Origin: an uncultured Reyranella sp.
GTDB taxonomy: Bacteria; Pseudomonadota; Alphaproteobacteria; Reyranellales; Reyranellaceae
Assembly (NCBI RefSeq): GCF_945957355.1
Contig: NZ_CAMFKM010000004.1
Span: 332,612 to 396,611, forward strand
Reading direction: 5' to 3'
DNA length: 64,000 nucleotides
Made by a program: the position numbers and the translations under genes. Shown here in pieces: positions 46,851-57,917 of the stretch (its first letter is position 1; the number at the start of each line of letters is the position of its first letter). The notes under the pieces are model-generated. The model was not told the origin of the DNA and made no database searches. It saw only the letters and a list, made by a program, of their open reading frames with translations.

Positions 46851-47606
46851 ATGGCGCGTACGAGGCGTCCGCTGATCGCGGGCAACTGGAAGATGAACGG
46901 TCTCAAGGCCGATGCCCTCGCCCTCGCCAGAGATGTTGCTGCCGGCGTGAAGCAGGCCGGCTGGAGCGACCGAGAGCTGCTGGTCTGCCCGCCTGCGACG
47001 CTGATCGCGGCCGTTGTCGACGCCGCCAGGGGGAGCGGGCTGCTGGTCGGCGGCCAGAACTGCCACGCCAAGGCGAGCGGCGCCCATACCGGCGACGTGT
47101 CCGCGGAGATGCTGAAGGATGCCGGCGCCAGCCACGTCATCGTCGGGCATTCCGAGCGCCGCGCCGATTGCGGCGAGACCAATGCGATCGTGCGGGCCAA
47201 GGCCGAGGCGGCCTGGCGCGCCGGATTGGTGCCGATCGTCTGCATCGGCGAGACCCTGTCCGAGCGCGAGGCCGGCGACACCCTCTCGGTACTCGAGAGC
47301 CAGCTCAACGGCAGCACGCCCGCGGGGGCGACCGGCGCTAACCTGGTGGTGGCCTATGAGCCGGTCTGGGCAATCGGCACCGGAAAGACGCCGACGGTCG
47401 CCGAGGTCGCTGCAGCGCACGCGCATATTCGCGCGGTGCTGAGCGGACTGACGGGCGAGGCGGCTGGCGTGCGCCTGCTCTACGGCGGTTCCGTGAAGGG
47501 CAGCAATGCCGCCGAGCTTCTGGGCGTAGGCGACGTCGACGGTGCCCTCGTCGGCGGCGCAAGCCTCAACGCGGCAGAATTTTTGGCTATCGCCAAGGCC
47601 GCCTAA
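46851..47606 (+). CDS. tpiA: Triosephosphate isomerase
   Basis: Interconverts glyceraldehyde-3-phosphate and dihydroxyacetone phosphate. The 251-residue TIM barrel has all catalytic residues: Lys14 in GNWKMNG, His100 in VIVGHSERR and Glu170 in [15 protein letters not shown] (the mobile loop follows), plus the phosphate-binding [12 protein letters not shown] and [18 protein letters not shown] precedes the ATG. It begins the tpiA-secG-pyrG run, divergent from ppiD, as in many alphaproteobacteria. A small stem after its stop may reduce read-through. Confidence 0.97.
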   Translation: MARTRRPLIAGNWKMNGLKADALALARDVAAGVKQAGWSDRELLVCPPATLIAAVVDAARGSGLLVGGQNCHAKASGAHTGDVSAEMLKDAGASHVIVGHSERRADCGETNAIVRAKAEAAWRAGLVPIVCIGETLSEREAGDTLSVLESQLNGSTPAGATGANLVVAYEPVWAIGTGKTPTVAEVAAAHAHIRAVLSGLTGEAAGVRLLYGGSVKGSNAAELLGVGDVDGALVGGASLNAAEFLAIAKAA

Positions 47607-47607
47607 A

Positions 47608-47622
47608 GGGGCTAGAAGCCCC
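47608..47622 (+). terminator. Small hairpin after tpiA
   Basis: GGGGCT (47608-47613), AGA loop, AGCCCC (47617-47622), starting 1 bp past the tpiA stop and 32 bp before secG. No T-run follows, so partial termination or mRNA protection is more likely than full termination. Confidence 0.4.
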
Positions 47623-47654
47623 CGCTTGCGAAGCCCTCCTAGCGCTGGACGAAA

Positions 47655-48047
47655 ATGGACGCCGTAAGACACTTCCTCCACGAATGGCGCCTCGTGCTGC
47701 TCGTCATCCACGTCGGTGTGACCAGCGCGATGATCATCGTGATTCTCCTGCAGCGCAGCGAAGGCGGCGGGCTGGGCATGGGCGGCCGGTCCGACGCGCT
47801 GTTCTCGGTACGCGGCCAGGCCAACGTGCTCTCGCGCATGACCGCGATCTTCGCGAGCATCTTCTTCGTGCTGAGCCTCATCATGGCGTGGAGCATGACC
47901 GATCCGGTTCGTGCCACGAGGTCCATCATGGACCGCGTGCCGGTCGGCTCGGGGGCTCCGGCTGCTCCCGCACCAGGCAGCGGCGGCACGGCCCCGGCGC
48001 CAGCGGCTCCCGCCGCACCGGCGCAGCCAGCCGCTCCGACCCGCTAG
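47655..48047 (+). CDS. secG: Protein translocase subunit SecG
   Basis: Small subunit of the SecYEG export channel. The 130-residue protein has two membrane segments (about 10-32, LVLLVIHVGVTSAMIIVILL, and 58-80, MTAIFASIFFVLSLIMAWSM) around the conserved cytoplasmic loop QRSEGGGLGMGGRSDALFSV. A Pro/Ala-rich tail (PAAPAPGSGGTAPAPAAPAA) ends the protein, common in alphaproteobacteria. It lies between tpiA and pyrG, its usual place in this class. Confidence 0.95.
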   Translation: MDAVRHFLHEWRLVLLVIHVGVTSAMIIVILLQRSEGGGLGMGGRSDALFSVRGQANVLSRMTAIFASIFFVLSLIMAWSMTDPVRATRSIMDRVPVGSGAPAAPAPGSGGTAPAPAAPAAPAQPAAPTR

Positions 48048-48058
48048 GACCGACATGA

Positions 48059-49777
<1,719 letters not shown>

Positions 49778-49837
49778 GAAGGGACGGGGCCGCAGCCGGG
49801 TCGCATTTCCGTCACCTTTCTCAGGTGAATTGCCGCC

Positions 49838-50590
49838 ATGGTCCGTATTGCCGCGCTCGTCACACTCGCTGTACTCACGCTCGGCTCCAATGCCTGGGCG
49901 CAATCGTCCTACGGCAAGGCCGAGCGGCGCGACCCCATCTTTCTGCGCTTCGCTGAGATGGCCAACCGCTACTGGGTGAACACCGAGACGAATTCGGCCA
50001 GCCACAAGGTCGTGGCAATCCCGATGCCCAAGCAATGCGCCTTCCTCTATGCCGACGCCTATACGCGCGGGCAGCAGAGCGAGAGCGAGGTGCGGCAGAT
50101 CGCATTGTCGAACTGCAATCGGCGTCTCCAGGAACTCGGGCCCCTCGGCGAGAACTACGGCGTCGACTGCCGGTGCCAGGTGGTCATCAGCGACGAGACC
50201 TATGTCGTCCCGAAGTCCGCCATGCCGGATGACGCCTACGGTCCCGCCTCGATCTTCTATCGCGACGATCGCGGCAATGTCGCGCGACTCAACGGGCTGG
50301 TGCGCTATGGCGCGCTGATCGGCCGGGACCGCTCCGTCACCTTCACGGTCGACAATCCGCGCGGCGAGCAGGTGTGCACCGGGACCATGACCAACGAGAA
50401 TCCCGGCAGCGGGCAATTTTCGCTGTCCTGCTTCGGCGGCAAGTTCGCCGGCCGCGGCACCTACGAAAGCAAGACCGGCGCACCCAACGACCACATCATC
50501 GCCCGAGGCCAGACCGGACGGGGGCAGCCCGTGACCATGGTGATCGGCCTGCCGGCGCAACTCGCGGCCAACACCTATGGCAGCCTCTGA
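49838..50590 (+). CDS. Exported protein of unknown function
   Basis: Not recognised. A 250-residue protein with a clear signal peptide, MVRIAALVTLAVLTLGSNAWAQ. The mature part has Cys residues (CAFLYADAY, NCNRRLQELG, VDCRCQVV, CTGTM, SCFGGKF) that could form disulfides, and a beta-rich C-terminal half (NPGSGQFSLSCFGGKFAGRG). It lies 60 bp past pyrG on the same strand and is followed by another exported protein whose start is 1 bp after its stop, so the two are probably made together. A cell-envelope role is inferred only from export. Confidence 0.75.
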   Translation: MVRIAALVTLAVLTLGSNAWAQSSYGKAERRDPIFLRFAEMANRYWVNTETNSASHKVVAIPMPKQCAFLYADAYTRGQQSESEVRQIALSNCNRRLQELGPLGENYGVDCRCQVVISDETYVVPKSAMPDDAYGPASIFYRDDRGNVARLNGLVRYGALIGRDRSVTFTVDNPRGEQVCTGTMTNENPGSGQFSLSCFGGKFAGRGTYESKTGAPNDHIIARGQTGRGQPVTMVIGLPAQLAANTYGSL

Positions 50591-50591
50591 G

Positions 50592-51512
50592 ATGCGTCTC
50601 GCCGCGGCCCTGATCGGGCTGGCGCTCCTGGCACCGGCCATCGCCTCGGCGCAAAGCGCCAGCGAAGTCGAACGCTGCTTCCAGAATCCCGGCGCCTGCG
50701 CATCAGGAGGCGGGGGCGGCGGCGCTGCGCCAGTCCCGCATACCCCGCCGCCCGTCGCCGCGGCCCGGCCGGTACCCGCTCCGGCACCGGACTACACAAC
50801 GGTGTTGAACAGTCCCGAGGCCGATCGCAGGAAAATCCAGGAGTCGCTGCGCACGCTCGACAAGTACAACGGTCCGATCGACGGCAATCTGCAGTCCGAA
50901 GCCACAATGAAGGCGATCGGCGACTGGCAGAAGGGGCGCAATACGCCGGCCGTTGGCAAGCTGACGCCGCAGGAGGCCGCCCAGCTCAACGCCGAGGCGA
51001 ACCGTGCACCGATCCGGCGCCTCGAATCTCCGCCTCCGCAGACTGCCGCGCCGGTTCCATTGGCACCCGCCAAACCGTCGAATGCCGACACGCTGAAGAC
51101 CCTGCAGGCGAAGCTGGCCGAGCGCCGCAAGGCCGCCGAACCGAAGGCCAATGCCGCGGCGCAGATGCTGGTGCGAGACCTCAAGGCCTATGTCTCCGCC
51201 GACGGCAAGGGCGTGGCCGGCGACCAGTTCGCGGAATTCGCCAAATGGTTCGCCGACAACAAGGCGGCCGGCCGCACCATCGGCGAGATCACGCCGGTGA
51301 TCGACGACTACGGCGACGCCAAGGCGGGCGCCGCGACCGCGACGGAAGTGAAGTTCGAAACGAAGCAAGGCGACAAGACCTACGGCCAATGCCTTGTCTT
51401 CGCCTGGATCGAAGGCACCCCGCGCAAGAATCCGCAGGCCTTCAGCTGCGACGACGTCGCGGCGGTCGAGAAGTGGAAGACCGACCAGGCGCTCAAGAGC
51501 GCCTGGCGCTGA
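50592..51512 (+). CDS. Exported protein with a peptidoglycan-binding-like domain
   Basis: A 306-residue protein: signal peptide MRLAAALIGLALLAPAIASA, a Gly/Pro-rich linker, then a PG_binding_1-like helical repeat at about 70-130 (ADRRKIQESLRTLDKYNGPI, DGNLQSEATMKAIGDWQKGR). A second Pro-rich linker and a unique C-terminal domain (about 185-306) ending WKTDQALKSAWR follow. It could attach to the cell wall from the periplasm. The ATG at 50592 directly follows the stop of the preceding exported-protein gene, so coupling is likely. Palindromic element C starts 19 bp after its stop. Function is unknown. Confidence 0.78.
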   Translation: MRLAAALIGLALLAPAIASAQSASEVERCFQNPGACASGGGGGGAAPVPHTPPPVAAARPVPAPAPDYTTVLNSPEADRRKIQESLRTLDKYNGPIDGNLQSEATMKAIGDWQKGRNTPAVGKLTPQEAAQLNAEANRAPIRRLESPPPQTAAPVPLAPAKPSNADTLKTLQAKLAERRKAAEPKANAAAQMLVRDLKAYVSADGKGVAGDQFAEFAKWFADNKAAGRTIGEITPVIDDYGDAKAGAATATEVKFETKQGDKTYGQCLVFAWIEGTPRKNPQAFSCDDVAAVEKWKTDQALKSAWR

Positions 51513-51531
51513 TCCGAACGACGACTCTTCC

Positions 51532-51617
51532 GTCATCCTGAGCGCAGCGAAGGATCTGGCATGCGCTCAGGACTACTCCGGTCGTTCTGCCAGGTCCTTC
51601 GCTGTGCTCAGGACGAC
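51532..51617. repeat. Intergenic palindromic element C
   Basis: Arms 51532-51560 and 51589-51617 are inverted copies matching at 26 of 29 positions, separated by 28 bases. It lies between the convergent exported-protein and tartrate-dehydrogenase genes, 9 bp before the latter's stop, and could act as a two-way terminator. Confidence 0.8.
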
Positions 51618-51626
51618 ATTCGATTC

Positions 51627-52703
51627 TTAAGCATTCGCCCCGTGGATCGCCTCGATCACGGCCTTCGTGACGTCGGCTGTCTTCGCGGTGCCGCCGAGGT
51701 CGGGTGTGTGGAAGCGCTTGTCGGCCGTGACGCGTTCGATCGCCTTCATCAGGCGCCCAGCGGCGGCCGGTTCGCCGAGATGCTCCAGCATCATCACCGC
51801 CGACCAGAAGGTGCCGACGGGATTGGCCACGCCCTTGCCCATGATGTCGAAGGCCGAGCCATGGATCGGCTCGAACATCGAGGGGAAGGTTCGTTCGGGG
51901 TTGAGGTTGGCGGTCGGCGCGATGCCCAGCGAGCCGGCCAGCGCGGCAGCGAGATCCGACAGGATGTCGGCGTGCAGATTGGTCGCCACCACCGTGTCGA
52001 TGCTGCCGGGTTTCATCACCATGCGCATGGTCATGGCATCGACCAGCATCTTGTCCCAAGTGACGTCCTTGAAGTCGGCCGCCACCTCGTTGGCGATCTC
52101 GTCCCACATCACCATGGCGTGGCGCTGGGCGTTCGACTTGGTGACGACGGTTAAGAGCTTGCGCGGCCGCGACTGCGCGAGCTTGAAGGCGAAGCGCAGG
52201 ATGCGCTCGACACCGGCGCGCGTGAACATCGCGACGTCGGTCGCCGCCTCGATCGGCGAGCCCTGGTGGACACGGCCGCCGACGCCGGAATATTCGCCCT
52301 CCGAGTTCTCGCGCACGATCACCCAGTCGAGCTCTTTGCCGTTCACGTGGCGCAGCGGCGAGGTGATGCCCGGCAGCACGCGGGTCGGGCGGACGTTGGC
52401 GTACTGGTCGAAGGGCTGGCAGATCGCCAGCCGCAAGCCCCACAGGGTGACATGGTCGGGAATGTCCGGATGCCCGGCCGACCCGAACAGGATCGCATCG
52501 TGCCTGGCGATCTGCTCGCGCCCGTCGACCGGCATCATGCGTCCGTGCTTCTTGTAGTAGTCGCCGCCCCAGTCGAAATGATCGATCTTGAAAGCGAAAC
52601 TGCCCTCGCGCTTCGCGATGGCTTCCAGCACCTCGACTCCCGCCGACACGACTTCCGTGCCGATGCCGTCGCCGGGAATGGCTGCGATCCTGTAGGTCTT
52701 CAT
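51627..52703 (-). CDS. Tartrate/D-malate-type decarboxylating dehydrogenase
   Basis: A 358-residue member of the isocitrate/isopropylmalate dehydrogenase family. MKTYRIAAIPGDGIGTEVVS opens the fold; the substrate Arg/metal Asp residues lie in VIVRENSEGEYSGVGGRVHQ and in DIVVATNLHADILSDLAAAL-like sequence (near 225-245). FEPIHGSAFDIMGKGVANPV is the family C-terminal signature. The sequence looks closest to tartrate dehydrogenase/D-malate dehydrogenase (TtuC, DmlA) rather than LeuB. It is 13 bp downstream of Bug receptor 3 and shares a LysR regulator divergent from that gene, suggesting uptake and oxidation of a hydroxy-dicarboxylate. Confidence 0.9.
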   Translation of the reverse strand: MKTYRIAAIPGDGIGTEVVSAGVEVLEAIAKREGSFAFKIDHFDWGGDYYKKHGRMMPVDGREQIARHDAILFGSAGHPDIPDHVTLWGLRLAICQPFDQYANVRPTRVLPGITSPLRHVNGKELDWVIVRENSEGEYSGVGGRVHQGSPIEAATDVAMFTRAGVERILRFAFKLAQSRPRKLLTVVTKSNAQRHAMVMWDEIANEVAADFKDVTWDKMLVDAMTMRMVMKPGSIDTVVATNLHADILSDLAAALAGSLGIAPTANLNPERTFPSMFEPIHGSAFDIMGKGVANPVGTFWSAVMMLEHLGEPAAAGRLMKAIERVTADKRFHTPDLGGTAKTADVTKAVIEAIHGANA

Positions 52704-52716
52704 CGGTCTCTCCGTA

Positions 52717-53715
52717 TCAGTTGCTGGCCTTGACGCCGGCCGCCTTGATCACGGCATCCCAGCGCTTCACTTCCGATTCGAGGTAGGTCTTGAGCGCCCC
52801 GGGGCTAACCTGCGCCTCTGCGACGGGCTCGGTGCCGAGGCCGGCGAAGCGCTCGAGCACCTTGGGGTCCTTCAGCGCGATCTTGAGCGCGGCGACGAGC
52901 TTGTCGGTGACGTCCTTGGGGAGGCCCTTGGGCGCCCACAGCGCGTGCCAGGCCGAAACCTCGAAACCGGGCAGGGCGCCGCTGTCCAGGGTCGGCAAAC
53001 CGGGCACGGACGCGACCTTGGCCTTGGTGGTGACGGCGTAGCCCTTGATTCGCCCGTCCTTGATGTGGCCGGTCGTGTTGGTGGTCTGGTCGCACATCAC
53101 GTCGAACGTGCCGCTGATCAGGTCGTTCATCGCCGGGCCGGTGCCGCGATAGCCGACGCCCTCCATCTTGATGCCCAGCTCCTTCATCAGGATCAGCATG
53201 CAGAGGTGCGAGGCCGAGCCGATGCCGGCATGGCCGTAGGTCGCCTTGCCCTGGTTGGCCTTCATCCAGGCGATGATTTCGGCGATGTCCTTCGGCGGCA
53301 GGCCGGCCTTCGAGACCAGCGTCATCGGCACATCGGTGATGCGGCCGAGATGGTCGAAATCGCCGACCACGTCGTACTTTAGGCCATCGTAGAGAGCGGG
53401 GGCGGTGGATTGCGCGATATGCCAGACGGCGATCGTGTAGCCGTCGGGCGCTGCGCGCGCGACCTTGGCCATGCCGATCGTCCCGCCGGCGCCGCCGACA
53501 TTTTCCACGACGACGGTCTGGCCGAAGGTCTTGGTCATCGACTCGGCGATCAGGCGCGCCACCGTGTCGGTCGGGCCACCGGCCGCGGCCGGCACGATCA
53601 GGGTGACCGGCTTGCTCGGATAGGCCTGCGCGGCGGCGGTTCCGCCTACGGCGAACCACGCGAGGCAGGTGGCGGCTGCGGCGCCGCTCAGCAGGGCACG
53701 ACGAAGAATGCTCAC
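52717..53715 (-). CDS. Tripartite-tricarboxylate (Bug-family) periplasmic binding protein, copy 3
   Basis: A 332-residue exported binding protein from GTG at 53715, with AAGGGAG upstream. The signal peptide ends AVGGTAAAQ; then AYPSKPVTLIVPAAAGGPTD, GQTVVVENVGGAGGTIGMAK and AAPDGYTIAV follow. It is first in an operon with the tartrate/malate-type dehydrogenase and divergent from a LysR regulator, so a hydroxy-dicarboxylic acid ligand is a fair guess. TctA/TctB permease genes are absent, as for copies 1 and 2. Confidence 0.92.
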   Translation of the reverse strand: MSILRRALLSGAAAATCLAWFAVGGTAAAQAYPSKPVTLIVPAAAGGPTDTVARLIAESMTKTFGQTVVVENVGGAGGTIGMAKVARAAPDGYTIAVWHIAQSTAPALYDGLKYDVVGDFDHLGRITDVPMTLVSKAGLPPKDIAEIIAWMKANQGKATYGHAGIGSASHLCMLILMKELGIKMEGVGYRGTGPAMNDLISGTFDVMCDQTTNTTGHIKDGRIKGYAVTTKAKVASVPGLPTLDSGALPGFEVSAWHALWAPKGLPKDVTDKLVAALKIALKDPKVLERFAGLGTEPVAEAQVSPGALKTYLESEVKRWDAVIKAAGVKASN

Positions 53716-53786
53716 GGTTCACTCCCTTGGATTCTTGATTTGCCGCCTCTTTACGTCCGTCGGCGGAGTCCGGCAATTGGCGCTGG

Positions 53787-53808
53787 ATTATACAAATTTC
53801 TGATACAA
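53787..53808. promoter_or_regulatory. LysR/Bug divergent promoter with ATACAA direct repeats
   Basis: ATACAA occurs at 53790-53795 and 53803-53808, 13 bp apart, in an AT-rich island of the 101-bp gap. On the minus strand the same bases give TATAAT (53792-53787), a good -10 box for the Bug-dehydrogenase operon. A LysR binding site is likely here. Confidence 0.5.
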
Positions 53809-53816
53809 TTCCTGTC

Positions 53817-54734
53817 ATGGACCTGCATCAGCTTCGCTGTTTCGTGGCCGTGGCCGACGAACTGCATTTCGGCCGGGCGGCGCGCCGGCTCGACATGCTG
53901 CCGTCGGCGTTGAGCCGCGACATCCGTCTGCTGGAGACCTCGCTGGGTACGTCCCTGCTGCTGCGGACCACGCGAAACGTGATGTTGTCACAGGATGGTG
54001 CCGCTTTCGTCGACGACGCCCGTGCGCTGCTGGCGCGGGCCGATGCGCTGGCCGCCGAGGTAAGGGAGCGCGGACGTCGTCGGTCACGCGATCTCATCCG
54101 CGTCGGCGCAATCGACACGGCGGCGGCCGGCCTGATCCCGCCACTGCTGCACGATTTCCGCGAGCAGTGTGCCGCGGTCGCCGTCCAGCTGGTCGAGGAC
54201 AAGACCGTGCGCCTGGTGCCGAAGCTTTTGTCGGGCCGGCTCGACATTGCCTTTATCCGTCCGCCGGCGCGTCTCGACAGGCGTATCGAGACGATGATGC
54301 TTTTCCACGAGACGCCGGTCGTCGCCATGCCGTCGCGTCACCGCCTCGCGGGCCGACGCCGCCTGTCCATCGAGGCGCTGGCGGACGAGCCCATGATCGT
54401 GCCCGACCGCAGCTCGCGTCCGCACAGCCACGACCTCACGATCAAGCTGTTCCAGCGCGCAGGCCTGCGTCCCCACGTGTCGCAGATCGCCGAGGAGAAG
54501 CAGACCATCGTCCAACTGGTCGCGGCGGGATTGGGCCTGGCGATCGTGCCGCGCTGGGCATCGCGGCTCGGCATGACGGGCGTCCGCTTCGTCCCGCTCG
54601 CCTCTCGCGAGGCCTCCGCCCTCGACCTCCTGCCGATGGCGGCCGCCTGGCTGCGCAACGCCCGCGACCCGCTGCGCGAAGAAATGCTCGACATGCTCCG
54701 CCTGCGCCTGCCGCGCTACGCAGCGGGGGCTTGA
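53817..54734 (+). CDS. LysR-family transcriptional regulator
   Basis: A 305-residue regulator. The N-terminal HTH is MDLHQLRCFVAVADELHFGR...LPSALSRDIRLLETSLGTSL; the effector domain starts near residue 90 (DLIRVGAIDTAAAGLIPPLL). It is divergent from the Bug receptor/dehydrogenase operon, the usual place for a LysR activator of its neighbour, with the presumed effector being the substrate or a product of that pathway. A hairpin with a nearby T-run follows its stop. DNA-binding class is certain; target is inferred from position. Confidence 0.93.
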   Translation: MDLHQLRCFVAVADELHFGRAARRLDMLPSALSRDIRLLETSLGTSLLLRTTRNVMLSQDGAAFVDDARALLARADALAAEVRERGRRRSRDLIRVGAIDTAAAGLIPPLLHDFREQCAAVAVQLVEDKTVRLVPKLLSGRLDIAFIRPPARLDRRIETMMLFHETPVVAMPSRHRLAGRRRLSIEALADEPMIVPDRSSRPHSHDLTIKLFQRAGLRPHVSQIAEEKQTIVQLVAAGLGLAIVPRWASRLGMTGVRFVPLASREASALDLLPMAAAWLRNARDPLREEMLDMLRLRLPRYAAGA

Positions 54735-54752
54735 AAGAGGTGACCTAGCAAC

Positions 54753-54796
54753 GGAGCGCGCCACTCCAGTGGTGCGCTCCAATGAGCCTATTTTTT
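54753..54796 (+). terminator. Hairpin and T-run between convergent LysR and NTF2-like genes
   Basis: GGAGCGC (54753-54759) pairs with GCGCTCC (54774-54780), and CCACT (54761-54765) with AGTGG (54768-54772), with one G-T pair between. Six Ts follow at 54791-54796, 10 bases after the stem, which is further than usual for an intrinsic terminator. Confidence 0.5.
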
Positions 54797-55163
54797 ACAA
54801 AGCCGGCATCGTCTGGCCGGCCGCCCACAGCCACTTGCCGTCCGCGTTGGCGAATACGCAGAGCGAGCGATAGGTCGCCTGGACTTCACGCCCTCCGGCG
54901 CTGAATCGGTCGCGCAGGGTCAGGGTTGCGATCGCAAAGCCGGGGAACGTGCTGACCCAGAGATCGTCAATCTGCTGCTCGTGGAAGACGACCTTGCCGG
55001 ACGTGCAATAGGTCTCGATATAGCCGGCCTTGTCGAAGCGCGTGCCGCCCGCATTGACGTAGACGAAGCCGTCATGGAGCAGCGCGGCCAGCGTCTCTGC
55101 CGATCGGCCCACAACTGCATCCGCCTTTGCCGCGAGAACCTGCCGGATTGCGTCGGCAGGCAT
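54795..55163 (-). CDS. NTF2/SnoaL-like (DUF4440) small protein
   Basis: A 122-residue alpha+beta cone-fold protein: MPADAIRQVLAAKADAVVGR, LAALLHDGFVYVNAGGTRFD, KAGYIETYCTSGKVVF, and the terminal strand NADGKWLWAAGQTM. Such proteins are small enzymes or binding proteins with varied roles. It starts 4 bp after the nitrile hydratase beta gene, so it is in that operon and occupies the position where an activator gene is often found, but the fold does not resemble known activators. ATG at 55163 gives the family length. Confidence 0.82.
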   Translation of the reverse strand: MPADAIRQVLAAKADAVVGRSAETLAALLHDGFVYVNAGGTRFDKAGYIETYCTSGKVVFHEQQIDDLWVSTFPGFAIATLTLRDRFSAGGREVQATYRSLCVFANADGKWLWAAGQTMPAL

Positions 55164-55167
55164 CGGG

Positions 55168-55785
55168 CTACCTCGCCCGTTCCAAATAGCTCTCGAAGAC
55201 GCCGACATGGACGAAGGCCTGGTCGGCCGAGTCCGACCACAGGTGGCGCGAATCGAAGCGGACATCGTAGGTCGGCTCGTCCTCGGCCTCGATGCCGTGG
55301 CCATGGGCGTCGGGGAACGGGTAGGGTGGGGACACGCCGACCACCACGCCGCTCTTGCCGCGGATATAGCCCGGCATGCGGACATGGCCGGGGACGTAGT
55401 CCGTCTTCACCGTGACCCTGTCGCCGACCTCCAGCGTCTGGCGCGTCGCGACATTGGCGCGGCCTGGGGCGCTGGGCGACGAGAGGGGGAAGGCTCCCTG
55501 GGCGCGTTGCTCCAGCTCCTCTTGCGTCAGGATGCCCTTCTCGACGCAGAGCGTCGCGAGGCTGGTCAGCGAACGCTCGTAGTAGCTGGCCGACAGATAG
55601 TGGCGCGGCTCCATGCGCTCGATGGCGTGGCGGTACTCGTCCATGTTGAAGATGCCGAGCTTCACTGCCAGCGAGTACAGCGCGTTGACCCGCTTCTCCC
55701 ACGGCTCGTGGAAGGCCTGGGCGCGGAGCGAATAGCGGACACGGCCGAAGCCCTGCTTGCCGCCGAGATCGTGCATGCCGTCCAT
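55168..55785 (-). CDS. nthB: Nitrile hydratase beta subunit
   Basis: Partner of the alpha subunit in hydrating nitriles to amides. The 205-residue protein starts MDGMHDLGGKQGFGRVRYSL, the family signature, with FHEPWEKRVNALYSLAVKLG and the C-terminal barrel FEVGDRVTVKTDYVPGHVRM-like region ending in HLWSDSADQAFVHVGVFESYLE. Length is a little short of the usual 215-230. It starts 14 bp after nthA and is followed by the NTF2-like gene after 4 bp. Cytoplasmic. Confidence 0.94.
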   Translation of the reverse strand: MDGMHDLGGKQGFGRVRYSLRAQAFHEPWEKRVNALYSLAVKLGIFNMDEYRHAIERMEPRHYLSASYYERSLTSLATLCVEKGILTQEELEQRAQGAFPLSSPSAPGRANVATRQTLEVGDRVTVKTDYVPGHVRMPGYIRGKSGVVVGVSPPYPFPDAHGHGIEAEDEPTYDVRFDSRHLWSDSADQAFVHVGVFESYLERAR

Positions 55786-55799
55786 GTGTCTCTCCGATC

Positions 55800-56396
55800 C
55801 TAGAGGCGCGAGACGCCGATCATGGCGTCCTTGGTGACCAGCCCGGCGAGCTTCTCCTCGGACCAGCCCTCCGTGCCTTCAGGCCGCACCGGCAGGACCA
55901 TGTAGCGCGTGTCGGCCGTGGTATCCCAGACTCGGATCTCCATCTCGGCCGGCAGGTCGAGGCCCATCTCCTTCAGCACCGTGCGCGACTGACGCACGAT
56001 CCGGGCGCGATACTCCAGGTCCTTGTACCAGTCCGGCGGCAGGCCGATGATCGAGAACGCCGTGCAGGAACAAAGCGTGCAGCAGATCACGTTGTGGACG
56101 CTGGGCGTATTCTCCAGCACCACCAGGTGCCGGTGATGCGGCGGCATCGAGAGGCCGAGCTCGGCCACGGCGTCGCGGCCGTTGGCGAACAGGCGCTCGC
56201 GGAAGGCGGGATCGGTCCAGGCCTTGGCGACCACCCGCGCACCGTTTTGCGGCACCCATTCCTCCTCGGCGAGGTGCTTGAACTCGCGGATGAAGTTGGC
56301 GGGCTCCATGCCGCGTTCCTGGAACGCGGCCTCGATGGCGTCGGTCCGGGCTTTGACGGACGCGGTGGCATGGTGGTGGTGGGTCTGGTCGGGCAT
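55800..56396 (-). CDS. nthA: Nitrile hydratase alpha subunit, cobalt type
   Basis: Holds the metal centre that hydrates nitriles. The 198-residue protein has the metal loop VICCTLCSCTAFSIIGLPPDWYK, with CTLCSC at 106-111 (Cys106, Cys109, Ser110, Cys111); Thr rather than Ser after the first Cys marks the cobalt type. A His-rich N-terminus (HHHH at 6-9) is unusual. ATG at 56396 follows GGGAG. It is divergent from eno (120 bp). It leads an alpha-beta-NTF2 operon, but no metal-insertion activator or cobalt transporter is seen in the window. The 16-residue stretch from Cys105 includes an extra Cys. Confidence 0.95.
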   Translation of the reverse strand: MPDQTHHHHATASVKARTDAIEAAFQERGMEPANFIREFKHLAEEEWVPQNGARVVAKAWTDPAFRERLFANGRDAVAELGLSMPPHHRHLVVLENTPSVHNVICCTLCSCTAFSIIGLPPDWYKDLEYRARIVRQSRTVLKEMGLDLPAEMEIRVWDTTADTRYMVLPVRPEGTEGWSEEKLAGLVTKDAMIGVSRL

Positions 56397-56438
56397 CGTT
56401 CTCTCCCAGGCGGCGGCAATTTTCGCCGGGAAGTATAG

Positions 56439-57794
<1,356 letters not shown>

Positions 57795-57817
57795 GCCAAG
57801 GGCGGAACGAGACGATC

Positions 57818-57842
57818 AAGGGTCGCTGCGGCGGCCCTTTTT
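57818..57842 (+). terminator. Intrinsic terminator after eno
   Basis: AAGGGTCGC (57818-57826), TGCG loop, GCGGCCCTT (57831-57839), a 9-bp stem with one G-T pair, running into five Ts (57838-57842), 24 bp past the eno stop. The best intrinsic terminator in the window. Confidence 0.8.
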
Positions 57843-57865
57843 CACGCCTGCCTGCCGACGCAATA

Positions 57866-57900
57866 ATTGACGAAGGCAAGTAATTGATTGACGATGGCAA
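57866..57900. promoter_or_regulatory. Two 14-bp direct repeats upstream of the MarR-GNAT gene
   Basis: ATTGACGAAGGCAA (57866-57879) and ATTGACGATGGCAA (57887-57900) match at 13 of 14 positions and are offset by 21 bp, two helical turns. They end 18 bp before the start codon, a natural site for autoregulation. Confidence 0.6.
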
Positions 57901-57917
57901 CTGTATGGGAGGTTGCC

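Noticed and set aside
49778..56396. Accessory block between pyrG and eno as a genomic island with attachment sites
   Set aside because: No integrase, tRNA target or flanking direct repeat was found.
57866..57900. Direct repeats considered as a CRISPR remnant
   Set aside because: Only two short units 21 bp apart, no spacers of normal size and no cas genes.
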